A stretch of DNA of 64,000 bases from Gordonia bronchialis DSM 43247 (GTDB lineage: Bacteria; Actinomycetota; Actinomycetes; Mycobacteriales; Mycobacteriaceae): contig NC_013441.1 of NCBI RefSeq assembly GCF_000024785.1, positions 4,526,001 through 4,590,000 on the forward strand, in the 5' to 3' direction. The notes beneath the pieces are model-generated. The model did no database searches and was not told the origin of the DNA. It saw nothing but the letters and a program-made list of their open reading frames with translations. The position numbers and the translations under genes are program-made. Numbering within the stretch: position 1 is the first letter of the stretch; the number at the start of each line of letters is the position of its first letter. This document shows positions 17,451 to 26,461 of the stretch, one piece after another.

Positions 17451-18401
17451 CTACACACACATCGCGATCACCATCGCCGAGACGACACCGGACACCGCTA
17501 GCGTGGTCGGCACCGCCACCACACCAGCCACCGCCGCGGCAGCACCCACATGATGACGTCGCGACCGGCACCGGTGACCGGAGTCCAAGCGGCTCAACCG
17601 AGGCCCCACCGACGACGAATCGCTGATCGACAACACACCCACCGGGCCCGCTACAGGTCCCGAACGGGCCAACGTTCCCAACGCCGAGCAGACCGCCCGC
17701 GCACCCACCAGCTGGGCCGCGCGGGCATCGGCGGCTTGCTCGACCAAGCCGGCGACCTCACGGCCCGCGCGGCTGAACAACGGAATCAGCGGGAACGCAC
17801 GCCCGAGAGCGCGGGCCGCCAACACCACGGTGTGATGACGTTGCCGCCGGTGTGCGCGCTCATGAGCAACGACGGCATCGAGTTCCTCACCGGACAACGC
17901 CGCCTGCAACCCGGTCGTGGCGGCAATGCCGGCATCCTTGCCCGGCAGACAAAACGCCATCGGCCGCCCGTCGGCGAGCCACCACACATCGGGATAGCGC
18001 TCACTGCGGGCGCCCACCAACCGCAACGACTGAAGATACTCCTCACGAGCAACACGCATCCGCACCGCCGATCGCACCGCGATCGTCACCGCTCGGACAA
18101 TCGCTGCCACGGTCACCACCGCCAGCACGCCACCAGAGATCGCTTCCACCCGCGGGGATGCGCCGTGTGACAACACCCGCAGACACGACACCACCTCAGA
18201 CAACGAATGGATGCCGAAATGACCGGGAACCGCCAGCGTCACAACAGCTCCCACCCACAACAACGCAAACACGACCTGCGCGGCCGGCCAGGCCACCAAC
18301 ACCCAACGAGCATCGATACGGCCCTGCACCCGAACCATCCATCGAGGCCACAGCCAGCCCAGCACACCTGCGGCGACAACTAACACCACCGCTGCACTCA
18401 T
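17451..18401 (-). CDS. M56-family membrane metalloprotease (BlaR/MecR-type, no sensor domain)
   Basis: 316 residues. Membrane helices at about 3-20, 35-58, 88-110 and 290-312. The zinc motif HERAH (180-184) lies in the cytosolic peptidase region. BlaR1/MecR1 have a C-terminal penicillin-binding sensor domain, which is absent here, so the signal must come from the membrane part or a partner. It is the natural protease for the BlaI-family repressor at 2862, although 14 kb separates them; the pair is usually adjacent. It is convergent with the DUF305 gene. Confidence 0.88.
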   Translation of the reverse strand: MSAAVVLVVAAGVLGWLWPRWMVRVQGRIDARWVLVAWPAAQVVFALLWVGAVVTLAVPGHFGIHSLSEVVSCLRVLSHGASPRVEAISGGVLAVVTVAAIVRAVTIAVRSAVRMRVAREEYLQSLRLVGARSERYPDVWWLADGRPMAFCLPGKDAGIAATTGLQAALSGEELDAVVAHERAHRRQRHHTVVLAARALGRAFPLIPLFSRAGREVAGLVEQAADARAAQLVGARAVCSALGTLARSGPVAGPVGVLSISDSSSVGPRLSRLDSGHRCRSRRHHVGAAAAVAGVVAVPTTLAVSGVVSAMVIAMCV

Positions 18402-18566
18402 GGATGCTCACCCATCGTTCGCCTCGATCCTCGACGCCCGCCGTCGTGCTCGCTGAGACCCACGCTCAATACACCTTCCCGGCGGTCCGCCACCTGCACC
18501 ACCAGCCAGTATGCCCCAGGGGCTCGTCCGTGACGCCGCAACTCCAGCACCCACCGCGCCGCCAAT

Positions 18567-18584
18567 TACTAGGCCCTATAGTAG
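18567..18584. promoter_or_regulatory. BlaI/CopY-type operator, site D
   Basis: TACTA-N7-TAGTAG in the divergent region between the M56 gene (minus, start 18401) and the hypothetical gene at 18637. On the plus strand it overlaps TATAGT (18577-18582), a -10 element placing transcription start near the ATG at 18589, which opens a 10-codon frame (MTRVDPACAY). The site could control either or both flanking genes. Confidence 0.62.
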
Positions 18585-18636
18585 TTAGATGACGCGGGTT
18601 GACCCAGCCTGCGCGTACTAGTTCGAGGGATGCGCT

Positions 18637-18954
18637 GTGACCGAGAACCCGAGGGGGACGCACTCGCCCCCGGACGACCACCGTCGTCAGTATCTGCATG
18701 CCATGCGCGACGTCTACCGGGCACCCACGCCATACTCGGCCCACCAGTTCTTCCACCGCGCCCATCACCTCAGCGTCACCTCGAACCGACGCCGCCACCT
18801 CGCCGCACACATCGGTCTCGTCCGCCACCTCGCTGCGATCGGCGACCTCTCCGGGGCGCGTCACCACCTCGGTACCGTCCTTGCCTCCCTCGTCCTCCAA
18901 AGACATTGCGGCCAACAACCTTCGCAGGCTTCCATCCCCATCCAGAAGTCGTGA
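18637..18954 (+). CDS. hypothetical protein, His/Arg-rich
   Basis: 105 residues from GTG 18637, not recognised. No membrane segment. Composition is rich in His (14) and Arg, with a helical stretch from about 18 to 90 (QYLHAMRDVYRAP, HFFHRAHH-like pattern, LAAHIGLVRHLAAIGDLSGA) reminiscent of a small helical DNA- or metal-binding protein. It is downstream of BlaI-type operator D and 135 nt upstream of the lipoprotein gene, so the two may be co-transcribed. Several competing frames exist, so coding is probable but not certain. Confidence 0.5.
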   Translation: MTENPRGTHSPPDDHRRQYLHAMRDVYRAPTPYSAHQFFHRAHHLSVTSNRRRHLAAHIGLVRHLAAIGDLSGARHHLGTVLASLVLQRHCGQQPSQASIPIQKS

Positions 18955-19089
18955 CCACGACCACGACGCCCCAGAGGGCCAGGGTGGCTCTCTACCGACC
19001 CTCGATCCCGGTCTCGCCGCCACACCGAGCACACCATCCAGCGCCGCCACCACCGAACACGGCCCTATCCACACGAAAGTCCTAGCCGC

Positions 19090-19926
19090 TTGCCTGTCTC
19101 GAGCCTGTCCATCCGCACTGTTGCGGTCGTAGTCATCGCCACGCTGACTGTGCTGAGCGGTTGTGCCACCCAGGAACAACCCACATCCCCACCCCCGCCG
19201 GCAACCTCACCAGAGATAGTCGCAACACTGACCCCAGAACTCGACCACCTCCACGCCCTACACATCCGCGCCGACGGCACCATCCTCGCCGGAACTCACA
19301 CCGGCGTAGTCGCCCTCACCGCAGACGGAACCACCAGCCGGGTCGGCGCCTCCGACGACGACTTCATGGGACTGACCGGGGTACCCGGCTCTGACCGGCT
19401 CTTCGCCTCCGGCCATCCCAGCCCGCGGAGCTCGGCACCCAACCCGCTGGGACTCGTCGCCAGCGAAGATGGCGGGCAGACATGGACACCGAGATCGGTG
19501 GCCGGCCAAATCGACTTCCACGCGCTCGCCACCAACGGACAACTACTCGTAGGCTTCGACGGAATCAACCGCCTGCTCGTATCGACCGACGACGGGACAA
19601 GCTGGACCACCGGCGCGTCCCTGGCCGCAGCAGCACTCACGATCACCGACCACGGCGTCTGGGCGACCACCCCCGCAGGGCTGCAACACAGCACCGACGA
19701 CGCCCAGACCTTCACAATCGTCCCCGATGCGCCGGCCCTAGCCCTCCTGGCGGCCGCACCCGATGGCACGCTCTGGGGCATTGACACCGCCAACACCGTC
19801 TGGCGCAGCCCAGACGGCACACACTGGGAACAACGCAGCACCATCAGCAGTGTCACCGCGCTGGTCGCCAGAGACGCCGAAACTGCATACGCCGCAAACG
19901 GGCAATCGCTATACACGCTCAGCTAA
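19090..19926 (+). CDS. lipoprotein with BNR/sialidase-like repeats (F510_1955-type)
   Basis: About 278 residues; the start is uncertain (TTG 19090 used). A signal peptide with lipobox LSGC predicts lipidation. The rest is a beta-propeller-like series with BNR Asp-box motifs SEDGGQTWT, STDDGTSWT, STDDAQTFT and SPDGTHWE. Proteins of this build are found in metal-resistance islands of Actinobacteria and are annotated as F510_1955-family glycosyl-hydrolase-like or exo-sialidase-like, without shown catalysis. It is probably an envelope protein of the copper island and marks its right end as far as can be seen. Confidence 0.75.
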   Translation: MPVSSLSIRTVAVVVIATLTVLSGCATQEQPTSPPPPATSPEIVATLTPELDHLHALHIRADGTILAGTHTGVVALTADGTTSRVGASDDDFMGLTGVPGSDRLFASGHPSPRSSAPNPLGLVASEDGGQTWTPRSVAGQIDFHALATNGQLLVGFDGINRLLVSTDDGTSWTTGASLAAAALTITDHGVWATTPAGLQHSTDDAQTFTIVPDAPALALLAAAPDGTLWGIDTANTVWRSPDGTHWEQRSTISSVTALVARDAETAYAANGQSLYTLS

Positions 19927-20203
19927 CGGACTCGTGGGGAGCAACGAAGGAAGGAGGCGACTGAGATCCGGAAGAGCGTTTAGATCTCGCCCACTCCTCG
20001 CGAGAACCGCCTAGGTCGCCCGGGCACCCCCCTCTGTCAGATCGCCTTGGGCGGGGACGGCCATCGAAGGCCCCGCCAATCGACTGTCCTGGTAGCTGCA
20101 TACTGGTAACACTGCATATTCGTTCGCTCCATATTGCACGGTCCGACCGTCGTCGTCCTCGCCCAGGTGTCAGGGCGGGTGCGATTCTTGCGACGATGGA
20201 ATC

Positions 20204-20590
20204 GTGAGCGGACATGGCGACGTAGATCGTGAGCTGGAGGCCTTGGAGCCGATCTTCCACAGACTCCCGCCCCGAGCTGATCGCCGCGCGGTTGAAGCGC
20301 TGATCGAGCCGGACTTCTACGAGGTAGGCGCATCCGGCGCGGTGTACACCCGAAGCCACGTTCTCGACGTCGTCGAACAGCGGTATCGCGAGGGTCTAGA
20401 CCCAGATGATGCCGCTTGGACGGTCACAGACTTCCATTGCCACGCACTCACCGATCGCGTTTATCTCGTCACCTACCGCTTGACGCTGCTGGAGCGAACG
20501 TCCCGACGATGCACCCTGTGGGTTCGGCGGGGATCGACATGGAGGGCCGCCTATCACCAGGGGACGATATGTGACCCCGTCGGCGATTGA
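20204..20590 (+). CDS. DUF4440 / NTF2-like protein
   Basis: 128 residues from GTG 20204. ELEALEPIFHRLPPRAD, LIEPDFYEVGASGAVYTR, VTDFHCHALTDRVYLVTYRL and the C-terminal SxWRAAYHQGT pattern are the DUF4440 fold, a cone-shaped NTF2-like domain. Function is not defined; members act as small-ligand binders or as immunity-like partners. It stands alone between the copper island and the potassium-uptake genes. Confidence 0.75.
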   Translation: MSGHGDVDRELEALEPIFHRLPPRADRRAVEALIEPDFYEVGASGAVYTRSHVLDVVEQRYREGLDPDDAAWTVTDFHCHALTDRVYLVTYRLTLLERTSRRCTLWVRRGSTWRAAYHQGTICDPVGD

Positions 20591-20993
20591 CGGGCAGGGT
20601 CGCGAGTGACGATTGGCCTGTTTCATCCGATGAATCATTGATTCATCCAATGCATCACCGGTGCTAACTGTGCTGGTCAGCGAGCTACGGTATTGGGTGC
20701 GCTCGGGCAGCACGTGGTCCGACATAGTCCGGAGGGGACCAGCGAGTGGGCTCGAATGTCGCGGTCCGACAGTGATGTTCGTGACTACGACCAGACCACG
20801 GACGAGGGACCGGATGCGATGTGCATCTGATGCAATATGCAGGGGTTAAAATGTCGTAAACTAAGTTATCGGCACTTCAAATCGGCTGGGGGAACTAGTA
20901 ATTCGGGTTCGAGTCGACATAAGTCGCCTGCCGGGCGGAGGTTGAGTTTCCGGGCGGGTCTCCAGATTCTTCCAGAGAGGTTGGGAGACAAAA
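20591..20993. other. non-coding stretch with one inverted repeat
   Basis: About 400 bp with no convincing gene on either strand and a more AT-rich middle than the neighbours. Apart from the inverted repeat at 20629 and a purine-rich GGTTGGGAGAC before the Lsr2-like ORF nothing is recognised. A T-loop-like GGTTCGAGTC near 20906 does not belong to a foldable tRNA. Confidence 0.5.
20629..20647. promoter_or_regulatory. 19-bp inverted repeat downstream of DUF4440 gene
   Basis: GATGAATCA-T-TGATTCATC has perfect 9-bp arms around one base. It is AT-rich and lacks a T-tract, so it looks like a protein-binding site rather than a terminator. No dedicated regulator gene is adjacent. It could control the Lsr2-like/Trk genes about 350 bp downstream. 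Confidence 0.4.
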
Positions 20994-21116
20994 GTGTCCA
21001 TAACCCGGCGTCACGCGGGCGGCAGTGTGAGGCGTCGTCGCACTCGGACGCAGGCCATCCGACAGTGGGCCCGCGACAACGGCTACGACGTCTCTGCGCG
21101 TGGCCGCACCGCCTGA
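20994..21116 (+). CDS. 40-residue Lsr2-type DNA-binding-domain ORF
   Basis: GTG start with GGGAG at suitable distance, stop TGA 21114-21116. Residues 17-39 (RTQAIRQWARDNGYDVSARGR) match the C-terminal DNA-binding domain of Lsr2, including the RGR motif that inserts in the AT-rich minor groove. The N-terminal dimerisation domain of Lsr2 is missing, and so is the last helix that normally follows RGR. It could be a true microprotein competing with Lsr2 or the remnant of a lost gene. It sits 118 bp upstream of the TrkH-type gene. Confidence 0.5.
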   Translation: MSITRRHAGGSVRRRRTRTQAIRQWARDNGYDVSARGRTA

Positions 21117-21234
21117 CGGGAAGGTATCACCGGCCCTTCTCGCGTCAAGGGCGCCCGGGGGCGCGCGTATCGGCCCACGCGCACGAGTAGTGCGGCGACC
21201 GGCAACCTTATTGCTTGGTCTACCGTGGGCGGTC

Positions 21235-22623
21235 GTGACCGAACACTCGAGTGGTCGCCGTCGTGCACTCCGTCGAGCGGCGGCACATGCCTTGCTGACC
21301 CCGGTCCGTATGGTCGCGCTCGGGTTCGCGGCTGCGATCGTGGTCGGAACAATCCTGCTGATGCTGCCGCTCGCGTCACAGGGTGGAACCGGCCCGGGCC
21401 TGGTGGATGCCCTGTTCACCTCCACCTCGGCCACGTGCCTCACCGGCCTCATCGTGGTCGACACCCCCACGTACTGGTCGGGCTTCGGGCAGGGCGTGAT
21501 TCTGGCGCTCATCCAGATCGGCGGGCTCGGCATCATGACGATGGCCTCGCTGGTCGGCCTCTTGCTCGCCAACCGGATCGGCCTGAAGGCCAAACTCAAC
21601 ACGGTCGCCGAGGCCAAGTCCTCCGGACTGGGCGACGTCCGCTCGGTGGTCTTCGGGGTGGTGCGGGTGAGTCTGGTGTTCGAAGCGGTCACGGCCGCGA
21701 TCCTGGCCCTCCGATTCGCAATCGGCTACGACGAGAACCCCCTGCGTGCGCTGTGGCTGGGCACCTTCCACTCGATCTCGGCGTTCAACAACGCCGGGTT
21801 CGCGCTCTTCAGCGACAACATGATCGGCTTCGCCGAGGACCCATGGATCTGCGTGCCCTTGATGATCGCAGTCATCTGCGGTGGACTCGGATTCCCTGTC
21901 CTCTTCGAGATCGGGCGCAGGGTTCGACGGGACCGCACACGTCAGAGGTCGCGCCGGTGGAGCCTGCACACCCGTCTGACCGTCAGCGTGACCGCAATCC
22001 TCCTGGCGGCAGGTTTCGGCTCGGTTCTCGCGCTCGAATGGTTCGGCACTCTGCAGCACCACGGCCTCGGTTCGAAACTCCTGATCGCCGCATTCCAGGG
22101 CGTGATGCCACGAACCGCCGGCTTCAACAGTGTCGACTATGCCCAGATGGACGACGCGACCCTCCTGGTCACCGACATCTTGATGTTCATCGGCGGCGGC
22201 AGCGGGGGCACCGCCGGCGGAATCAAAGTCACGACTTTCGCCATACTGTTGTACGTAATCATCGCCGAGGTCCGGGGTGACAAATCAGTCACGGTGTTCG
22301 ATCGCCGCATCGAACCGCGACTACAGCGACAGGCTTTGACCGTCTCCGCAATCGGCATCGCCCTCGTCGTCGTACCGACCGTGGTGCTCCTGGCCGGCAC
22401 CTCCTTCGATCTCAACGTCCTCCTGTTCGAGGTGACCTCCGCCTTTGCCACCGTCGGTCTTTCCACCGGAATCACCGCGGCACTACCGGTATGGGGTCAG
22501 CTGATTCTGGTCGCGCTCATGTACCTCGGACGGGTCGGGCCCATCACCCTCGTCAGTGCACTCGCTGCGCGACAGCGCGGCCGTCGCTACGAACTCCCGA
22601 CAGAAAGGCCGTTCATTGGCTAG
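21235..22623 (+). CDS. TrkH/KtrB-type potassium uptake membrane subunit
   Basis: 462 residues from GTG 21235 (the frame is open from 21100, but the extra residues are low complexity and overlap the Lsr2-like ORF). Four M1-P-M2 repeats: selectivity-filter-like loops include TSATCLTG, FNNAGF and the intramembrane gating loop GGGSGGTAGGIKV. It forms the K+ pore that works with the RCK subunit encoded next, the two genes overlapping by 8 nt. The length and the single-RCK partner fit Ktr more than classical Trk. Confidence 0.92.
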   Translation: MTEHSSGRRRALRRAAAHALLTPVRMVALGFAAAIVVGTILLMLPLASQGGTGPGLVDALFTSTSATCLTGLIVVDTPTYWSGFGQGVILALIQIGGLGIMTMASLVGLLLANRIGLKAKLNTVAEAKSSGLGDVRSVVFGVVRVSLVFEAVTAAILALRFAIGYDENPLRALWLGTFHSISAFNNAGFALFSDNMIGFAEDPWICVPLMIAVICGGLGFPVLFEIGRRVRRDRTRQRSRRWSLHTRLTVSVTAILLAAGFGSVLALEWFGTLQHHGLGSKLLIAAFQGVMPRTAGFNSVDYAQMDDATLLVTDILMFIGGGSGGTAGGIKVTTFAILLYVIIAEVRGDKSVTVFDRRIEPRLQRQALTVSAIGIALVVVPTVVLLAGTSFDLNVLLFEVTSAFATVGLSTGITAALPVWGQLILVALMYLGRVGPITLVSALAARQRGRRYELPTERPFIG

Positions 22624-23281
22624 GCAGACACCCTCCGACGTGGTCGTCGTACTGGGACTCGGACGCTTCGGAAAATCTCTCGCCTTGGAACTGATGGACC
22701 AGGGCACCGAGGTGCTCGGACTCGATTCGAGCGAACCCGTCGTCCAGAAACTGGCCCACCGGTTGACCCACGCGGCGGTGGTGGACACGACCGACGACGA
22801 ATCGTTGCGCCAGTTGTCAGTCCACGAATACGACAGGGCAGTCGTGGGGATCGGCTCGGACCTCGAGGCGAGCCTGCTCACGGCCTCGGCGTTGATCAAC
22901 CTCGGGGTGCCGAACATCTGGGCCAAGGCCATCAGCCACTCTCACGCGAAGATCTTGACCCAGATCGGGGTACATCACGTGGTCAGACCCGAGCACGACA
23001 TGGGCAAACGAGTCGCTCACCTCGTTCGGGGACGCATGATCGACTACATCGAGTTCGACGACGGTTTCGCGATGGTCAAGACATCGCCTCCGGCATCTGT
23101 GGTGGGTCGCCCCTTGTCCGAGACCGCGATCCGTACCGCGTTCGGCGTCACGGTGGTGGCCATCAAGCGACCCGGCGAGGGATTCACCTATGCGACATCA
23201 GATACCGTCCTCGCAGCAGACGACACAATCATCGTCTCCGGGCAAGTCCGCGACGTCGAACGTTTCGCCAACCAGGCCTAA
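22616..23281 (+). CDS. TrkA/KtrA-type potassium uptake regulatory subunit (RCK)
   Basis: 221 residues from TTG 22616, which has AGAAAGG upstream; starts further upstream would lie deep in the pore gene. The Rossmann-type RCK_N domain (VLGLGRFGKSLA, nucleotide-binding GxGxxG) is followed by a TrkA_C domain (about 140-218). One RCK unit, so an octameric ring on the pore is expected, gated by ATP/ADP or c-di-AMP in related systems. Confidence 0.92.
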   Translation: MARQTPSDVVVVLGLGRFGKSLALELMDQGTEVLGLDSSEPVVQKLAHRLTHAAVVDTTDDESLRQLSVHEYDRAVVGIGSDLEASLLTASALINLGVPNIWAKAISHSHAKILTQIGVHHVVRPEHDMGKRVAHLVRGRMIDYIEFDDGFAMVKTSPPASVVGRPLSETAIRTAFGVTVVAIKRPGEGFTYATSDTVLAADDTIIVSGQVRDVERFANQA

Positions 23282-25647
23282 CCGACGACCCGGCCGTTCG
23301 CAGTCAGTGGCCGCGGGCGATCCCCACTCAATACACAAATGGCGATCCGTGGCATTGAAAAGAATCTGTCCGCCTTGGGTTTACGCGCTGATTCGTCGCC
23401 GACGTCGGTGACTGTCCAGGACCATGTCTGTGAACAGCCCGTCCATGGCATCGATGCAGCCCGGGAAGCGAAGAGTCAGGGGAAATGGGCCGGACTGACT
23501 TTCCAACCCCAGGCGGAGGGTGGATCTGGACGTACTGAAACCCCGGCGAGTGGTGATGTCCCTACGCGCACAGGTCGCGGCCGCGCAAGCCGCTGCAGCT
23601 GGGCAAGCAGACACGCACGACTACGACGAAGCCCGCACCCGAACGGACATCATCGATCTGCTGCTACGCGAAGCCGGATGGGATGTCGACGCTCCACGCG
23701 TGAGGGAATACCCGGTTACCGGGATGCCCGACGGCAAGAACGGGTTTGCCGACTACGTACTGTGGGGTACCGACGGTTTACCGCTGGCAGTAGTGGAAGC
23801 CAAACGTACTTCGAAGGATGCGTCCGTCGGGCAGCACCAGTCCAAGCTCTACGCTGATTCCCTGGAGAAGATGCATGGACAGCGTCCGATCATCTTCTAC
23901 ACCAACGGTTTCGACACCTGGCTGTGGGACGACCTCAACTATCCGCCGCGTGAAGTCGAAGGTTTCTACACCCGTGACGAGTTGGCTCTGGAGATCCAGC
24001 GCCGGATCACCCGCAAGAAGCTTGCCGATGTCGACATCAACACGAAGATCGTCGAACGCCCCTATCAGACGCGGGCGATCCGCAATGTCACCGAAGGCTT
24101 CGAGGACAAACGACAGCGGGCTGCGCTCTTGGTGATGGCGACCGGGTCCGGCAAGACCCGCACAGTGATAGCCCTCTCAGACATGCTGATGCGCGCTAAC
24201 TGGGCCAAACGCATCCTGTTCCTCGCCGACCGCAAAGCCCTAGTCAAACAAGCCGTCAACGCCTACAAGACGTTCTTGCCAGACACTTCACCGGTCAACC
24301 TGCTCACCGAGAAGACCACCGATGGACGCGTGTACGTGTCGACATACCCGACGATGATGGGGCTCATCAACGATCTCGATAACGGCCGACGACGCTTCGG
24401 CCCCGGGCACTTCGACCTCGTCGTCATCGACGAGGCCCATCGATCGGTCTACCAGAAGTATCGGCGCATCTTCGAATACTTCGACTCCTACCTCCTCGGG
24501 CTGACCGCCACTCCCAAGGACGAGGTCGACTACAACACCTACCAGCTCTTCAATCTTGAAACAGGTATTCCCACAGATGATTACAGTCTCGACGAGGCAA
24601 TCAAGGATCGCTACCTCGTACCTCCGCGAGCTGTGACGGTGCCCTTGGCGTTCCCTCGATCGGGCATCAAGTACGACGACCTGTCCGACGAGGAGAAGAA
24701 GCGCTGGGAGGGTGAGGATTGGGGCGAAGACGTCGACCCCGACGAGTTTCCCGACGAAGTGTCCTCCGAGGCAGTCAACAAATGGCTGTTCAACACCGAT
24801 ACCGTCGACAAGGCCCTCGAAGTCCTCATGACTCGCGGACACCACGTCGCCGGCGGTGATCGTCTCGGCAAGACCATCATCTTCGCCAAGAACCAGAAGC
24901 ACGCCGACTTCATCGCCCAACGTTTCGACCACAACTATCCGCAATACAACGGCCACTTCGCCGCCGTCATCACCCACGCCGTATCCCACGGGCAAGACCT
25001 CATCGACCAGTTCTCCCAACCGGATTCGAGTCCGCACATCGCAATCTCGGTCGACATGCTCGACACCGGGATCGACGTCCCCGAGGTCGTCAACCTGGTG
25101 TTCTTCAAACCTGTTCGCTCCAAGACCAAGTTCTGGCAAATGGTCGGCCGCGGCACCCGCCTCCGCCCAGACCTCTACGGGCCAGGACAGGACAAGACCG
25201 ACTTCTTCATTTTCGACCTCTGCGGCAACGTCGAGTTCTTCAACGCGCACCCCGTACCCGCCGAAGCTCGGTTACCAGACTCGCTGTCGGAGCGGCTGTT
25301 CACCGTCCGCACTGATGTGGTGTGGGCGCTGGACCGCGCCCACACAAGCACCGAGTTGCGCGAAGAGATCACCGACGTCCTGCACACCCAGGTCGCCGGG
25401 ATGAACCTCGACAACTTCCTCGTCCGACCACGGCGTCGGCAAGTCGAGGTCTACCGTGACCGCACCGAATGGGAATCGCTGACCGAGCACAAGATTCGTG
25501 AGATCGTCGACAACCTTGCCGACCTCCCCACCACGATTCGCGACACCGACGAAATGGCTGTCGACGGTCACGTAATTCCCCAGGTGTGTCCGTCACGGAT
25601 TTCCCCATGTTCGGGTGTGCTGGGTTGAGGGTAGCTGGGGTTGTGGG

Positions 25648-26409
25648 TTAGGTGGTTTTCGGTGTTCGTCCGGGGCGTTTGCGTGGTCGGTAGGACGGGC
25701 CGTCCATGAGGATCTGGTGGCTGGTGTTGATGAGTCGGTCGAGTAGTGATTCGGCGACGACGGGGTTGGGGAACAGGGGGTACCAGTCTTTGGGTGCGCG
25801 GTTGCTGGTGAGGATGACGGGTTTGGCTGCGATGGCGCGGTCGGAGACGAGGTCGTAGAGGTCGTCGGAGCCGGTGGTGGTGTGTTCGCGCATGGCGAAG
25901 TCGTCGATGATCAGGACGGCGGGGCGGGTGTATTCGCGCATGCGTTGCCCGATGGTGCGATCGGCGTGGCCGCCGGCGAGGTCGGCGAGCATGCGGGCGC
26001 ATTTGACGAATCGGATGTCGTGTCCGCGTAACGCGACTTGGTGGCCGAGTGCTTGTGCCACATGGGTTTTGCCGACTCCGACGGGTCCGTAGAGGATGAC
26101 TGATTCGCCGGCGTCGAGCCAGCGCAGGGCGGCGAGGTCACGCAGCATCGCGGCGGGCAGTTTCGGGTTGGCGGTGAAGTCGAAGTCGTCGAAGGTTGCT
26201 GATTGTTCGAAGCGGGCCCGGCGCACGCGCCGCGCCAGGGCGGCGGACTCACGGCGGGCGATCTCGTCTTCGCACAACACCTGCAGGAACTCCAGGTGAC
26301 CCAGTTCGCCGGCGCGGGTTTGGGCCAGCCGGGCGTCGAGGGTGTCGAGCATGCCGGTCAACTTCAACGTTTTCAACGCGGCTCGCAGGCTGGGATCATG
26401 AATGGTCAT
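25648..26409 (-). CDS. istB: IS21-family helper ATPase IstB
   Basis: 253 residues with an IstB N-terminal region and an AAA+ DnaC-like ATPase: Walker A GPVGVGKTH, Walker B VLIIDDFAM, sensor-1 ILTSN. IstB assists IstA by target selection and complex assembly. It lies 52 nt downstream of istA in the same operon. Its C-terminal tail is basic (RPRKRPGRTPK). Confidence 0.95.
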   Translation of the reverse strand: MTIHDPSLRAALKTLKLTGMLDTLDARLAQTRAGELGHLEFLQVLCEDEIARRESAALARRVRRARFEQSATFDDFDFTANPKLPAAMLRDLAALRWLDAGESVILYGPVGVGKTHVAQALGHQVALRGHDIRFVKCARMLADLAGGHADRTIGQRMREYTRPAVLIIDDFAMREHTTTGSDDLYDLVSDRAIAAKPVILTSNRAPKDWYPLFPNPVVAESLLDRLINTSHQILMDGPSYRPRKRPGRTPKTT

Positions 26410-26461
26410 CAGAACGTCCTTAGTGGAATAAGCTGGTAGTTAATGGGATTGGGTGTGAGGT

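Noticed and set aside
20900-20920. T-loop-like GGTTCGAGTC suggesting a tRNA
   Set aside because: No acceptor, D- or anticodon stem can be formed from the surrounding bases.
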